Shown: positions 36,310 to 50,299 of the stretch, in pieces
How the letters are laid out: each line of letters starts with the position of its first letter
How positions within the stretch are numbered: the first letter of the stretch is position 1
NCBI GenBank assembly: GCA_013396635.1
Contig: WBMW01005677.1
Coordinates: 1 to 64,000, forward strand
Length of the DNA: 64,000 nt
Source: Penelope pileata
Taxonomy: Eukaryota; Chordata; Aves; Galliformes; Cracidae
Reading direction: 5' to 3'
Program-made: the position numbers and the translations under genes
Notes under the pieces: model-generated
Databases searched by the model: none
Told to the model about the DNA's origin: nothing
What the model saw: the letters and a program-made list of their open reading frames with translations, nothing else

Positions 36310-39300
36310 AATTTTCATTTCTTGCAAAGCTTAAACTACTGAATGGGTGGCAATAAGAGCACTGTTGTTGGGGTCAGTATTCTATAATTATGATTATTTT
36401 CCAAATTAAATTCTTCCTTCCAGCTCTTTTTCCTTTCTGTTGTAGTACTTACTTTAGAGAGGGCTTTTAGTGGCTGTTATAATGAAGGTGGTTTTTTTTT
36501 GTTTTACTTAAGTTGGGAAAAATTCAATGCTAAGAAAAAGTCTTTTTTTTCTGTCCCTCTTCCTGTTATTGTTTTTTACACTCCTGACACCAGCATCCAG
36601 TGCCTGCTCTGTGAAAGCAGCAGGAGCAGAGCAAAGACAAATAGAGCTTAGGTCGTTTCTAGCCTGGCAGACTCAGCAGTCTGGGAGGGAGATGGGCTTG
36701 TGGCATGGGAGGACCAACTGTTGGGACACAGCGTTCTTTTTTGCTGCTCATAGGTGTTGTCCTCGGGAGCCTGGATGTGGCTGTGAGCCTTCTGCTCCAG
36801 GACCCCATTTTTGTGTTTTCAGAATGGAGACATGGCTCTGTGTGTAGGATAATAAAGACCAAAGCACTGCTGCACACCTGGAGACCAGCTATATGTCTGC
36901 TTGGAATACATAGCACAAAGCTAATGCAGTAACAGGGAGCAATTGTGAGGTGATACAGTGCACCATTACTACAGTTTATTTTGGAATGGGAACATCTCTT
37001 GTTTGTTCCTGTAAAGCCACCCCAGACTCTTAAATCAAGTTTTCCCTCATCTGTTACATGTGCTAAGTTGTTTAGATCTTTCGTTTTATTATCGAGTGTT
37101 GAGAGCACTGCAAGAAACATGTCAAATAGACCTTTGGAGAAGTATACATACATTTATTCCATAATTCTAGTTACTAGTAGATTGTCCACTGTAAACATAA
37201 GAGAAAATATCTTGCATTAGAGTACTTCAGAGCAAAATCAGACTTTTCAATGCATGCAGACAGACACTGTAGTTTAATTTGCTGGGAATGACCTTACCTA
37301 CAGCACAGCTGTTTTAAATCCCAAAGAGTAAACGATGATTGATCTTTATTTGCTCAAGTTAGGGTGATGTCTCTTTTTCCCTACTGTGCAACTGACCTGG
37401 GAGAAGCTATCTACCTTCATTGGAAATATTTTGCAGAGAGACAGTAGTCTTCATTTCTAGATTGGGCCTTTATTAGAGAGGCCTTACAGGGAGGAGTGAA
37501 AACCAGAGGAAACTCTGGGAGGTGGATGAGAAGATCATCAAGAAAAAAGTTCTGAAAAGAGAAGGTGGTGAGTAGCAAGGAAAGCATCATCCTCGCTTGA
37601 CTGGACTTGCATGGAAATAGCCATTATGCTTGCCTTCCCAATATTTGTACTTTACTGAAATTGAAATAATTCATGAAATCAGCCGTTCTTAAACTCGCTT
37701 TTCTGGTTTCAAGTACCTTTTTCAGGCAAGAGTCCTACTTTTTCAGACTTGGCATTCAAAACGTGAATCTAAGACACTGTATTTCTGCCAAGAGTTGTGG
37801 CCTTTTCTTGGGAATGGCAGCATTGGATTGAAGTGGGTTTTTGCTACATTTTTCCGTATGGCCCAGGTTATCTCTCTTGTTATGGTTTTTTAGCAAGCAG
37901 TAATGTTGAAGAATGATTTAGGGAAGCTTGAAAATCAGATGAACCTTGAACTGGCTGAATAGAAGCTTGGAGTGGACCTTTAATGTACTTTTTTCTTTTT
38001 CTTTTTTTTTTTTTAATGTCTGGTGCCTGTTGTTGATAGCAATGGTTAAATGGCCTTCGGTTGACCTCTGTCATTTGTTTGAAGGTTGTTTTGAATATTT
38101 TCTGTACTGCTATAAGAGGAAATTCCTGAGCAAGTTTATATGATTTACACTGTGCTACAAATGCCTCCTTTTTTTTCCCGCTGAAATCTCTAACTGAATC
38201 ATGCAACCTCATGGGGTGCAAATAACTTGCAGATCCTGTAAATCAGAGGCAAGTTAAACATTTGCTGCTATTTCTTAAACAGATGCAGATACCTCCTTTA
38301 AGTCTAAACACAGGAAGCTTGGGCATCTAATGAAGTACATGGATTTTATGCCAGAGAATTGTTTATATAATACAGTATAAAAACGTAATAAGTTATCTGG
38401 GCACCATTTCAGCACAGTAGGTGAGCACGTGCCTAAATCCAGCTATTCAGGTAGAACCAATAGAGTTGTATGTTCAAGTGACTTTTCAATCAAGATTTAA
38501 AGAATTGTGAGATTTTTTATCTGAAAAGGATCTGTGTGACTAGAGATGTTAATTGTCCTGTATGTATTGGCTTGGGTTTATTCTTGATATCTTAGTAATT
38601 AATGTCTGTTTGGAGGCACTTTTCTTTTTTCCGTGCAGCCGTTATCTGAACATCAGCAGTGTAAAGTCTAGTTTAATAATTGATATTTTGGCATCGAGCA
38701 AACTTCTTTCTACGTGGTTGGAAAACACCATTTGTCTTCTTAAGTGATAGAAGCCACTTGGACTTGTCTGCTGAATTGCCTTTGGATGAAAAGGAAAGGT
38801 GGGTTGGGTGGTACTGCGCTGGAGCTCCTCTCATGGTTAATGGATATGAGGAAACATTCCAATATTACCTAACGTTTGCTGAAGTGGGTTTCCATCTACT
38901 TTGGTGAGGAAACAACAGTGCACACCAGAGGTTTTCTCTCTGCTCCTCTGTCAGAGGAGCACGTCAGTGGAACAGAGACGAGCAGAGCACTGACTTGGTA
39001 CAAAGCTGCTTTGTCTCACTGAAGCTCTTTCTGAGGCACAACACAAACCCAGAGAAAAGGGGCATCCCGTGGCTTCCCAAATAGCTTCTAAAGAGTCAGG
39101 CTCCAGAAGGCTTTGTCTGCTAGGGCTGCTGTCTGGCAGGGATGAAGCAGTGCTGGGTGGCTCTTGGCAAGCCTGGAAAAGAAACATACAGGAAGCAAAG
39201 AACTGTCTCAGTCTGGGGTGTGCTGATGGATGTTCAAAAGAAATCACCTGACTGCAAAACATTTGCATTTCGAGTAGTTTCATAAGTGTTACCAAAGCTG

Positions 39301-41095
39301 CTTGTTAGCTTACAGAGCCTGTGGTGTTCATCCCTGTCCCATGTGTTGTGTCGGCAGCGCTGGGGCTGATAGAGCCGTGTCACACCCTTACTGCTGTGTG
39401 GCTGCTTCAACAGCGCAGTTTTTCTCATTTGCTGCCTGTGTGTAGCCATTGGCTCTGCATTTTTTTTCCTGACACATTAATATCTCCTCATGTAAACATG
39501 CCGTGTGAAGAAGGAAAGCCGTGCTCTGCTGTCAGAAGCCTTGATGGGAGCAACCGTCTTCCGGAGGCTGGCACTGTTGGAATGACAGCTTGCCAGAGAT
39601 GTCCTCAGGGCAGTGCCGTGGGGCAAAAGGGGGACACGAGCTCCTAATGACTCTATCCTGGCAGTGACATGTGCTCTGCAGCACTGGGTTTTAGACGCTT
39701 CATTAAAGCAACCATTTATGAGGTATGTGGCCATGTTCACCCCAGTCTTAGCCAGCCAAGGATGGGGCTGTTAGCAGCTGCTTGATTAACCACTTCACAT
39801 TCAGCACCAGTTCCCTCCAGCTCTCAGTGCCTTGGCTAGCAGCTCCTGTGCAGATGTCTCTCCCACGTGCGTCTTCTCCAGCAGCCAAGCTTTTTGAAGA
39901 GTTACGTGAGATCTAACAAGGGAAGTCATAGCCCTTTCTGTTCATGCAGGTGTGAGGGACTGAGGGTGAGTTTTAGGATTGTCTTGTTCTCAGCTGGGAG
40001 AACAACTGCTTTTGTGTAGTTCTGGTTTCGCTGCAAACAGAAATCCTGCAGGGTTTGTTAAAATACTCCTTAACAAAGACTCGTGTCTGCAGTTGTATTT
40101 TGAGTATTTCAGATTGAATTGTCTTATTTGCCCATTGAAGTACTCCTTCTATATGATAGCAGAAAAGCTTGTCTAATAACCTGCTAGTTAGAAATTTCTT
40201 ACTGAAACAATTGGTGTGGTAAAACATGAAGTAAACATCTGTTATGGAAAGAATGGAAAACTGTGACTAAATGAAATCAGGATCAAGAACTTTCCAAGGT
40301 TCAATTTAGGGCAGTCACTTTACATTTGGGGAAAAATTCTTTTATAGACATGAGGAATGAAACTTTTTTCTTTTAATAAGAAATGTAAATGATAAATGCT
40401 TGCAGGAAACCCTGTTGCTCCTCAGATACATTGTGAAGCGATCTAATAACAGATGAGGAGCTTTTATCTTTGTCCTAGCAATGCTAAAGTTTATAGGATT
40501 GTGGAGAAAACCAATCTCTGTAGTCATCAGAGGATAAAATGAGTAATATCTGTCATAAGTAGCTATTTTCATTTTGCTTCATCAAACAGGACACTGATTA
40601 GATACATTCTTTAAAAAGTCATTATTCTCTTATTCTCATGGCAGCTTTTTGTTTCTTGCAACACCAACTGTATACTTGAGTTGATTACAGTAGAGCAAGA
40701 ACAGCCACCGTAATCATGTCTTTCATTACTTTAAACCCCATTATACTCACGTGACAGAAATCCTGCATTTATTCTGTCTACTTTATGAAGATTAAATTAA
40801 TAAAACAATCAACGTAACCATTTTTGATATATTTACACAGTGAAGTACAAGAACTTGAAATAGACAGTTCCAAAATAAAATTATTCCCAGCTTCCTGCTC
40901 TCCTTCTTCTCTTTCTGGTTATTCTGTGACTGGTGATTCACTCTTACAATTTAACTCCTGTTGAATTCTGTTTCAAGCACTTGTCTTGCAAAATCTCAGA
41001 GGGAGAAGTGGGCTCACCGTAGGTTGTGCAAAATTAGGTATACGTATCGCCTGCAGATTTAGAAGCCTCGTTGTAGGCACAAGACATTCTGATAA
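36310..41095. other. Intronic DNA without recognised genes
   Basis: Includes a T-rich run at about 37987-38014. The 164-codon frame at 36659-37153 minus overlaps plus-strand frames and has no domain. Mobile element tails were not seen. Confidence 0.55.
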
Positions 41096-41134
41096 TTAGT
41101 AATAATTAAAATAATTAAATAATTAAAATAATGT
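41096..41134. repeat. (AATTAAAAT)n-like AT minisatellite
   Basis: Four imperfect units of TAATTAAAA/TAATTAAAT type, entirely A and T. Confidence 0.85.
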
Positions 41135-42710
41135 AGGAAAACAAAAAGTGAAAGAGCAATTTTTTTGTATTGCAAAACGTGAATATAGAATGCTTTCAAC
41201 TTTCTCTCATCTCTTTCTTTTTTTATAATTAACTAAACTGTTAATTGTATGAAGATTTTGCTGACATGTCTAGAGAAAATCAGTGAACGTTATTGTAAAC
41301 AGGAAATTTTTCTCTGCTCTCTTGTCTTTCTAGCAAGCAAGCGATATCCTTGCAGTTGTAAGGCATTGGTTTAGCAGGGAGAAGGGAAGACTCAGAGACA
41401 TGCAGTTTTAAAATACATTAAAAGGTGGAATTTCTGAAAAAGAGCTGTTGGGCTGTTTTAGTTTTGAACTTCCTTCAACCCTTTGAGTAGGGCATCCTTT
41501 GATGTTTCAAGTTAGCAGTAGTGTCTTCAGGATGAGCAGACTTATTTTAAAGGGATTAACTTACGTGACATGCTAATATTGAAGATTGATTCTGTTCTAG
41601 AGTTATGCAGTTGGTGATGTATTGTTTCTGACAACTATTAAACTGAAAAACTACCCAACTGCAAAGCTTTTCATCCTTATTTAAATTCCAAAAGACTTTC
41701 AAGTGGCTTTCTCAGTGAGAGGCTACAGAACGTCAAAAGGGAAAACCGATGTGCTAAGAAAGGAGGTATTTCTAATACTAACAAGAGAGTCAAATTAAAA
41801 ACAAACAAAAAAACCCAGACTACTCAGCATTATTAAATTGGCCAAATGTAGGCTTGGCCTCCCACAATCACAGCCAAGTTTCAAATTCCTTCAGTCACAA
41901 AATGTTTACAACGAGAGTGCTGACGTACAAGAAACTCAACAGCCCTTCTGTAGCGAGCGATAGATGGTAAAGCCAACGTTACAGAGCTTTCTTTGAGACA
42001 GAGCTGAATTAGCCAAAAAATATTCCATCTCTCTTCTGCAGCATTGGACTGCACTTTTATGTTTTTCAAAATTCGCTATTTTAATGTAAGCATGCATGCA
42101 TGCTGATATTCAGCTGGTTACAAGCATCTAATTATTGTGATTATATGCACGCATACTTCATCACTTTTTTTCTAATGAAGCTGGCAGTTCAGGAAAAGCT
42201 TGGCATTTTATCTACTGTATAATTTGCTTGTTTTTATGCTTAGAGTAACAGCTTGCTGAATGAGTGCTGAAGTGAGACTGGGATAAATAACAAGGCTTGG
42301 GTGGGTGTGCAGACACGTGGATCCCAGGTGGCCATTGCACCTATCCAAAAAGGCCTGTCAAACAGGTATGAGGAAAACTAAAACAAGTGAGAGGAAGTTC
42401 ATAAGTAACTTTTGTTTCTTGGGCCTGTTGACAGATGCGTCTTCAATTTTTTTTCCTTTGGGAAGTAATTTCTCATTGGATGAATGCAATCTACGTTCTG
42501 TTGTTTATAAGAGAACTCCTGCATCTGCCTTGGGTGCACCCAGCTGCAGGAATTGCCTGTTGGGCACAACAGTTCCTGGCTGGAAAATGACACAGTATTT
42601 AACATGGCATTACTTTGTAGAAGGTACATGGTGGGGAAGACCTCACTTTTCAGAGTTCACCTGCTGCCCTGAGTTACGGGGTGGAGGCAGTGAGGGCAGG
42701 GAGAATAAAT
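41135..42710. other. Intronic DNA without recognised genes
   Basis: AT-rich sequence with one GCAT repeat (listed separately). The 151-codon frame at 42305-42760 shows no domain and runs into the duplicated segment. Confidence 0.55.
42090..42103. repeat. (GCAT)n palindromic repeat
   Basis: GCATGCATGCATGC is both a tandem tetramer and a perfect palindrome. Confidence 0.85.
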
Positions 42711-42782
42711 CAGCTACCTCTAAAAGGTCACTGGGCTGCAGTAGTAATCATTGGTTGTGATAATGTTGTGGTTTATTCATAG
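42711..42782 (+). repeat. Direct repeat, copy A
   Basis: It aligns by eye with 43662-43733 at about 58 of 72 positions with one gap. Shared blocks include AAAGGTCAC, TGCAGTA, TCATTGG and TTGTG.TAAT. It is an unassigned dispersed repeat or a local duplication. Confidence 0.7.
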
Positions 42783-42804
42783 TTGCAGAATTCTTGCAGA
42801 ATTC
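42783..42804 (+). repeat. Perfect 11-bp tandem duplication
   Basis: TTGCAGAATTC occurs twice in a row, immediately after direct-repeat copy A. Confidence 0.9.
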
Positions 42805-43661
42805 ATTCACGAGCAGGACCTGGTCTCCAGGCTGTCAGTTGGGCCGCTGAAGGTTAATTTGCTGAGAGAGGTAGTTGTCACTGTCTCCCTAAGAATCTAA
42901 GATTGCTTCAATAAAAAAGAAATGTATAAATAAATATAGAACTAAAGGGGAAAGAGGAGGAATAATATTCATCATTTGAATCTTTCCAGTGCCAGATTAC
43001 CAGCTACGCTCTCCTAACCCCAAGGACACGCCACTTCTCTTGCTCTCCTCAGAGCAGTCACCGATGGGCACCGTTGCTGGGTGGAAGCAAACAGCCGCCC
43101 TTTCTGCCCGTCTTCCTCCCTGCCCTCATGAGATGCCTGCCAAAGCCTTAACCTGGCTGAGGGCCACCAAGGCCCTGCCCACCACTGGAGTGGAGTGGGG
43201 GTGGAAGAGCTCCGAGGGGTGATTGATTTCCTGTCAGTATATAGTGGTGTCTCCTTGGCTGTCTTGTGGTTCCTCTGCAGGAGATGGCTGTCCTGGGTAC
43301 ACAGAATAAGTTCTGCCTGGTTTACGTAGAACGACTTCTTGGAGGCCACCACCATACTCATTTTAACAGCTGCTTTCCCCCATAGGTATCAGACGATGGG
43401 TATACACGAGGTGCCAATGGCTCTGGTTTCTGTTCTTTTTCTTGAAGCACTGGAGTGGTTTTTTGTATTTTGATTTCTTAGCCTCTAGAGTGAACTTCAG
43501 TAGCATATCCAGGTTTCTCTTTGTAAGCCTGAAGTCTCATGCTCAGGAGCTTTTAGAGAATTTACGAAGAACAGTCGATATTATGAGACTTGGCAGTAAA
43601 TGGTGGAAGCTAAGTTAATATCCATTCTCAATTCCGCCTGGAGTGAGCCCATGTAATTTCT
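42805..43661. other. Spacer between the two direct-repeat copies
   Basis: It begins AT-rich and contains a GC-richer piece at about 43010-43215 covered by short open frames on both strands. No recognised domain or named element. Confidence 0.5.
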
Positions 43662-43733
43662 CAGTTACCTCTTAAAGGTCACCAGGTTGCAGTATGAGTC
43701 ATTGGCTTGTGGTAATATTGTAGTTTGCTCATA
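43662..43733 (+). repeat. Direct repeat, copy B
   Basis: Second copy of the segment at 42711-42782, same orientation, offset 951 bases, about 80% identical by eye. Confidence 0.7.
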
Positions 43734-43854
43734 CTTTGTCCTTTTGGAAATTCTAGTATTGCAATAGGAAATTAATGTTTTCTTATCTGAAATTTGAAAA
43801 AAACCTCACACCAGTATTTTGGAAAGTATTCTCACATTTCAGAAATGAGAGTTC

Positions 43855-43900
43855 TGAAACACTGGCCCAGCTGCCCAGAGAGCNTTGGGGACCCATTAAA
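43855..43900 (+). mobile_element. Possible CR1 scrap
   Basis: GAAACACTGGCCCAGCTGCC followed by CAGAGAGC resembles the CR1 stretch around 'ACACTGGAATAGGTTGCCCA' seen at 35187. The match is short and includes the N at 43884. Confidence 0.35.
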
Positions 43901-43918
43901 ATTTCAATAATGGTGTGA

Positions 43919-43932
43919 ATTTTTTTTTTTTT
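43919..43932. repeat. Poly-T tract
   Basis: About 13-14 T residues. A second T-rich run occurs at about 44104-44120. Confidence 0.85.
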
Positions 43933-46900
43933 ATGTTGTTTAAAGTGCTAGTTAGAAAGAAGGCACATGATTACTCTGATGATTAAAGAAATGGAGGACA
44001 AAACAGTTGGCGTGGAACTAACTAACGTCTTAATTTATTGTAGTTGAAAATATCTGTATGCTTCTATGTATTCCCATGAAAGGCTGAGTTCATGACAGTG
44101 ATTTTTTCTTTTTTTTTTTTTGTGAAGCTTTTGTTTTGAAGTATTTTTTAACTTTCACTCTCTCTTTCTCTCCCAATCCCTCCCCCATTTTTATTTTCAT
44201 CTGCCATATGCCGCCTGTCTCCTTGCAAGAGCACTGGAGATGGATCAAATCTAAATATACTTTTTCTCAGCTTTAGCACAACGTGGCTGTGATCCTGACT
44301 GGGGCTTGAAAGTTCTGTATAAAAATATTAGGGAATGTGATGCTGTATTTTTGATGGATCCTTATAAAATCTTTGAGCTATTAGCAGAATCAGCAGTTCT
44401 CCTAAGTGTCCTGATGTTTCATCTTAAAAAGATATCAACCAAACCCAAGGGATATTAATTAACAAGGATTAAAAAAACCCAAATGTTTTTGGTTTTTAAT
44501 CTGGTTTCATATGTATGATATATTCTGATGTAGTACTGTGAATTGCACATCCCATGAGTGAGGATTTCAAGAAAGGTAAATTTATGTTTGGGCTGCGTTT
44601 AAAAACCTGAAGTTCAAATCAGGAAAAGAAAATTTGAAGGTTTATGATAAATGCATTTGAAACTTGTTTTTCCTACTAGTAAAAGCAGTTCCTGCCATGG
44701 AGTAGGGCCTTTAAGTGGATCTGACGTGCTTTAATGCTGGCTGCTGAAGGAGCCACGTCGGTGGGAAGTGCCTGGTTTGCTGGGGACTGTCTGTGCTGGG
44801 TGTTTTTTCATCTCAAGCAGGGCTTGTGGCTGCTGTGGGTTACTCAAAGCAGCTGAGAAGGAGCTGTAAACTGAGGTAGCAGTCCAAATTGTTGAGGGGA
44901 ATTGCAACCATGCCCATATGCCATGAGGCTGTTTCCTTGGTAGGAGGGAGTAAGCAGAGTATTTGACTGAGCTCTGTTCTGTCTTGGCCTGGAAAACCCG
45001 AGATATTTCAGTGCAATCTGTTCTTTCATTATTTATGATTGTGTCTAGAAATCCAAATGCAGTTATCCACAGGATTCAGTGCGACGGGCAGAGATTCCTG
45101 AGCAAGCCTTGACCACACCAGGTTGGATGCTGGAAGCTCTGAAGCACAGAAAGAAGCAACTGAGAGCTGCCAGCAGTGGCTTCATCATGACATGGCTGGG
45201 ATGCTTCCAGCAACCTGAGCTAGCTCAGGGGTTTCTGAACGCCATCCAAACATAGCTATATACTTACTGCCTGAGGCGTTATCCCCTCCACAAACTGCAA
45301 GACAGGCGAAGTAAGGGAAGATGATGATAAGAGGATACTCTGAAGTTTACTTGCATTTACTGACAAGGCCATGGACAGACTGAGATCTCACACATCACCA
45401 TCAGTTAGACAGTGCAGTCTCTTTGGAGATTGTTCCCTGATGGTTCAGTGGATGAAGAACAGCTTTTTGTTTAAATGAGTGAAGAAACGCAGAAAGCTGT
45501 AAGCCTGTTGTCTGGGTTGTGGATAGCAGTTAGGGGAATGGCAAGCAAGTTTCCTTTTGTCCTGTTGCTTTTTAGGGGTGTGCTGCAACATTGTAGACTG
45601 TGGAGAGGCAAGCTTGTTCTCTGAGATGCCAAGTGCAGCTAAATATATGATTTAAGGTCCAGACTTCAATTATTGCAGCGGGATGGAGGGAAGTGCAGTA
45701 TATGTCTAGGCTTATAGCTAATTTTGTACCATGTCTATGTGTGCTGAAGAGATTAAAAATGTCACAATTTTGTGCTGTCCAGGAATGCACAGGAGCCCTT
45801 ATTTAGCAAGACTAATAAGAAATAGGAGTTTACTTTGTCTTACTCATGGAGCGTGATTTTCCCCTTCTTTACATTCTTGCCTTTTTGCTTCCCCTGTAAG
45901 CTGTTCTGGATTTGTAGGTGTTCATCTCGTTATGTTAGTTTCCTTTCTTGTTTTCTGCAGCAGAGGAATGTAGAAGTGTAGCTAGTTTATGTTTCAAATC
46001 TTCGTAATGAATAAATAAATAAAAGCCATTAATTTCTTCTAAAGTATGCAATATTCCTTATAGAATTTTGGGCTTAGTATTTATATAAAATAAACAATAC
46101 TATCCAGTTGAGGAATGTTATTGTTCGTGTTGCTGCAGCTTCCCGAAAGAAATAAGATCAGATTTACTGACTCATTTTAAGGATATTTTGATTCTTCTTT
46201 CTAATTTGAGTAACTGTTTTCTGGTGGTTTTTGTTGTTGTTGTTCTCTATAATCTTCTATTACTGTTCACTTCTTGGCAGCTAATTCTGTGTCTCTTACA
46301 TATCATGCTGTTCTGAATCCGTTGTTTGTGGGTGGGTGCTTTTTGATAGCCTTTTTCTTTTCTTTTGGCTTGTCTTAAACCTTTTTCCCATTGTTACATC
46401 TGCATTTCTCCATCTTCCCAATGAGATGTGCTAGTAGGAACATCCTTGTATAACTAAATTAGAATAGAGAAGCTTGATTTTACAGGTATCTGACATGAAT
46501 TCTGTAGGCTGCAGGAAGAGGACTGAATGTGGTGCTGGGCCGGCCTGCCTCAAGCTGAGGCTACCCCTCCCTTGTGTTAGACCTGCAGAGTCCCAGGTGT
46601 CTGGTAGGATTGCACGGGAATTTAACAGCCTAAATTCCCCCAGACTTCCTCTGACTAGTCATTGGAAAGACAGCCAGATAGTAAGAGGAAAGGTCAGTCA
46701 GGAGGGAGTAATAACGATGGGTATGTAAGTAGAATTCGGATTTTTATATTAAACCTTACTTTTTCTCAGTTAAGTCTGTGATTGTTACATTTCAGCCATA
46801 TAAAGTATTTACTGGCCTGTTGCTACATAGCCTTTTTTGCTCTACCCTATTGAGGAGAGTGTGTGCCAGGTGTTGCTGTCCTGAACCCCGTCCCAGAATG

Positions 46901-49900
46901 TGTTCCAACAGAGAGGCTCGGTGCCTTTGAGACTTGTTCAGAGCAGGAGGCATAGCACGGTTTAAAACAAAGCAGCTCCCCTTCCCCTCCAGAAAGTGGA
47001 GTTTTCATGGTATTGTCACTGTGTGAGAACATTTAACTGCAAAGTCAGTGTGACTACAGTCTTGAAGTCTTCTGGCAAGCACTACTGTATGAACACCGAT
47101 TTGAATAAGTTCTTGTGGAAGAGGAGGGAGACATCTGTATCAAAGTCTCTTAAACATTTATGAATAGAGGAAACCCTTGCTAGAGAGGACTGGTTCACTG
47201 AGTCCAGTCCCCAGCTGTTACAGGCACCCCTCATCGTATCATAGGACTCATATATTAACCAAGCTCTTCCTTAGGGGTCCTACCTCCACCGTTCCCATCT
47301 TGCTTTCCTGGTGGTGAGGAACCTTCTGATTTTGGACACAGATGCACTCAGAGGCAGTTTAGCCATACTTGGCCTTGTGCCAGTTTAAATCATTGTAAAT
47401 TCAAGTAGCTCTTCTTTTTTTTTTCAAGACTTACTGAATACATAAGAGAGACAGTTACAGTCATCTCAGAACGCAAATACACCGAGCTCTTTGTTAGCCT
47501 AGCACACAAGTGATTGTCTCTCCCCTGAACCAATGATGTGACCTTTAGACTTAATGCTGAGGATATCATGGCAATTCTTAGTGCCCTGGATGAAAAGCTG
47601 ACTTGTGCAGTAGTGTTTCTTTGTATGCCCCTCGTTTTATCCCTCCAAATGACTGTCCTACCCACCTTGAAGTTCTTCTAATTCCCATCTCCACTCTGAC
47701 TGTGTCCTGCATGCTGCTGGGTACTCAGCTGTGTCAGGACTGACCTATTTCCTTTGCCTAGAAAGTGAGCTACTATGTTTAAACAGCATCATGTTTGTCT
47801 GTGTGGGTTTTCTGCTGGTGCTGGCAAACTGATGCCGTGTTTTATTCTGTTTTCCTTTAACCTCTTTCTCTAATTATGCCTCCCATTACAATATGTTCCA
47901 ATGCCATATGCTTCTGCTGAGGTGATTTTTATTAGCAGCAGTTGCCTGGATTACTTGTTTTTGTTTTCTGCTTCCTGTGCTGTTTTTGTTTTTTAATTAA
48001 GTCACCGTGTTTGAAGATTTTCAAATCATATACCACCGTGTACTTAACAGTTTTATTGAAGCCCTTGCACCTAGCCCTGCAATTTCATTTGCCAGTTCTT
48101 TAAGAATCCATAGATGGTGTTTATTGAGGTGTTTCTAGTTTGAAGCACGTTAAGCTCTTCAGGTCTTGCTCCTGTTTTTGTGCTGTGTGCCTTGCAGGCA
48201 TCTTGGATTTCCCAGGCTGTAAGAGAAGGATAATTCCATTTTTGAAATTTCCCTTTCAACATGTAGGACATGTTGATGTCAGATTCTCTGTGCAAGTGTT
48301 GTGGGATGCCCAAATGAAATTTTCATTTCATTGTTTACAAGAACAGTGATGCTGTAGAAAAAATCTAAAACTGTGTGATTTCTCCCACTCTGCCTCCTGC
48401 CTCTGCACTGTGCCCTATGCTGGAAGCTGCTGGAAGGAATTCCTCTTCCCAACATGGTTTCTCCATGCTGCAGGTGACCCCTCCTGGCACCGCTTCCTTT
48501 TGCACAGGAAGAGCTTGTTTTGCTGAACTCTGTCAATGTAAAAGGAAGCAATTTCTCTGGTATCTCTCAGGATTTTGCAAGAGTAGAAGAGGCAGAAACA
48601 TCTGGCTGGGTTATGAAACCTGAATGAAATGTGAATATTACCCGTGCCTTCCCCATACATGCCTGTTGGATGTGTGGAGTAAATCTCGGAGTGGGTGAGA
48701 CACAAATGATGGAAAGAGCCAGGCTGACTCAATTTGGTGAGTTTAAATAGTTCATGGGGTTTCCGTTGCGGGCTTTGTTCATGGCATGTTGAAGTCCTTT
48801 CAGGTTCATGGGCAGCATTTCCCCGTCTAGTGAGATGAGTGTCGGTGGGCATGGAGTAGTGTGTGGTGTTGCTGCAGAACTATGAAGCAGGCGTAGGCAG
48901 CTAAGAAAACGAAGCCACCAGAAAAACTGTATCTATCTGAAGAAGGACTGTAACTTTGCAGGGCAATTCTTTCACTGAATACTTCTCTTAAAAACATCTA
49001 AAAAACTGAAGCTTGGCACGTGACCATGTGTCTCTGAGACTGTAAAAATGGAGGCTGAAGGTACTCTAAACCACAGGAAGCGTTTAAAATCCCATCAAAT
49101 CCAAGTTGCTGTTTTCAAAGGACTGGAAGGCTTTGAGCAAGTAAGATTTTTGAAGCTCATGAAACATCAAATCTAGCAATGGCGTTTTCCTCTTCCTTTT
49201 TCCTCCTCTAGGGGCTAGGACAGAATCATACAAAGTTTACAGTTTTAGAACTTGATTTTAAAACATGCGATTTTAGAAACACCAGACGTGAGAAGGCAAG
49301 GGCTGTCATTCTGAACGTTAGAAGTTGTGTAGTGGGAGTGATGCTATTGCTCAAACAACAGCATGCCCCTGGACCCTTCTGTTTGGATTGCTACTGCAGA
49401 GGCTTCTTCAGCTCTAATGGATTTTGTCACTGTCAAGCCAACTTGTTTTAGTCTTTCGCAGAGCAGAAAAAGAAAGCCTTGCTCACATTTTAAAGAGCGT
49501 TTGGAACCTATAGTTGCCTCAAGCTGTAGCTTCCTGTGCTGTGTGGTAGAGTGTCTGATAATGAAAGATGAAAGCTTTCTATTTTTGTCCTGTGAATGTA
49601 GCTCATGTTTCATGGGCCAGATTGGTTGATTTTTGTGTGTTCCTTTTCAGTGCATTCTTTTATCTTGGCGAAGAGGGAAGGAGGGAATAGCAACTTCATT
49701 GAGATGCTAAATTTAGAGCGTTTAGAAAAAATGAGTATGTGTATTCGGGGTCTTTCCAGCTTTTCAACTCAGGGTACCTTTCAAAAGCTGATAATGTGAC
49801 TCAACAGGTGAAGTTGAAAAATGATGTCCTGGCACTCCAGAAACCTCCTTGCCCTGTACTCCAGCAGCTCTGTCACAGGTGGCAAATCTGTGCACCCTGT

Positions 49901-50299
49901 GACACACGGAGACAATCTTTCCCTGTTTGTCATTTGAAGCACACAATGCAGATACAGCTGCCGGTGGTGAGTTTTGATCTAGACACACTTAAAATACACC
50001 TTTAGAATGCACTCAGAATCTTTTTTTTCTTTAGTTCTGTATGCCTAGTGTAGTAAAGAGCTTGATACAGTACAAAATTATTTTTATAAGAACATTTTCT
50101 ATGATGAGGGACAACAGATCTGTGCTGTTTCCAGCTATGCCAAGTACAGAGATGATGTTAAATGGAAAGGGATGAGTGCAGATAGAGGAAATAGAGCTCA
50201 TGATTTTCTCTCCCTTGGGTGTCACATATTTTCTTCCTTAGATTGACTGGGAAACACACTGATTTGAACTGTAGCTATCCAAGTGCATAAAAACAAAAT
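43933..50299. other. Intronic DNA without recognised genes
   Basis: Contains short simple repeats (AATA units near 46009, GTT units at about 46228-46245, T runs at about 47415 and 47990). Short open frames on both strands, up to 145 codons at 48415-48852 minus, have no recognisable domain. Confidence 0.55.

Noticed and set aside
36659..37153. 164-codon minus-strand frame
   Set aside because: No recognised domain and two open frames on the opposite strand over the same bases.
47190..47340. Segment resembling antisense CR1 text (CTGAGTCCAGTCCCCAGC)
   Set aside because: It lacks the octamer tail and the GGTCCCTTCC block, so it could not be assigned to CR1 by eye.
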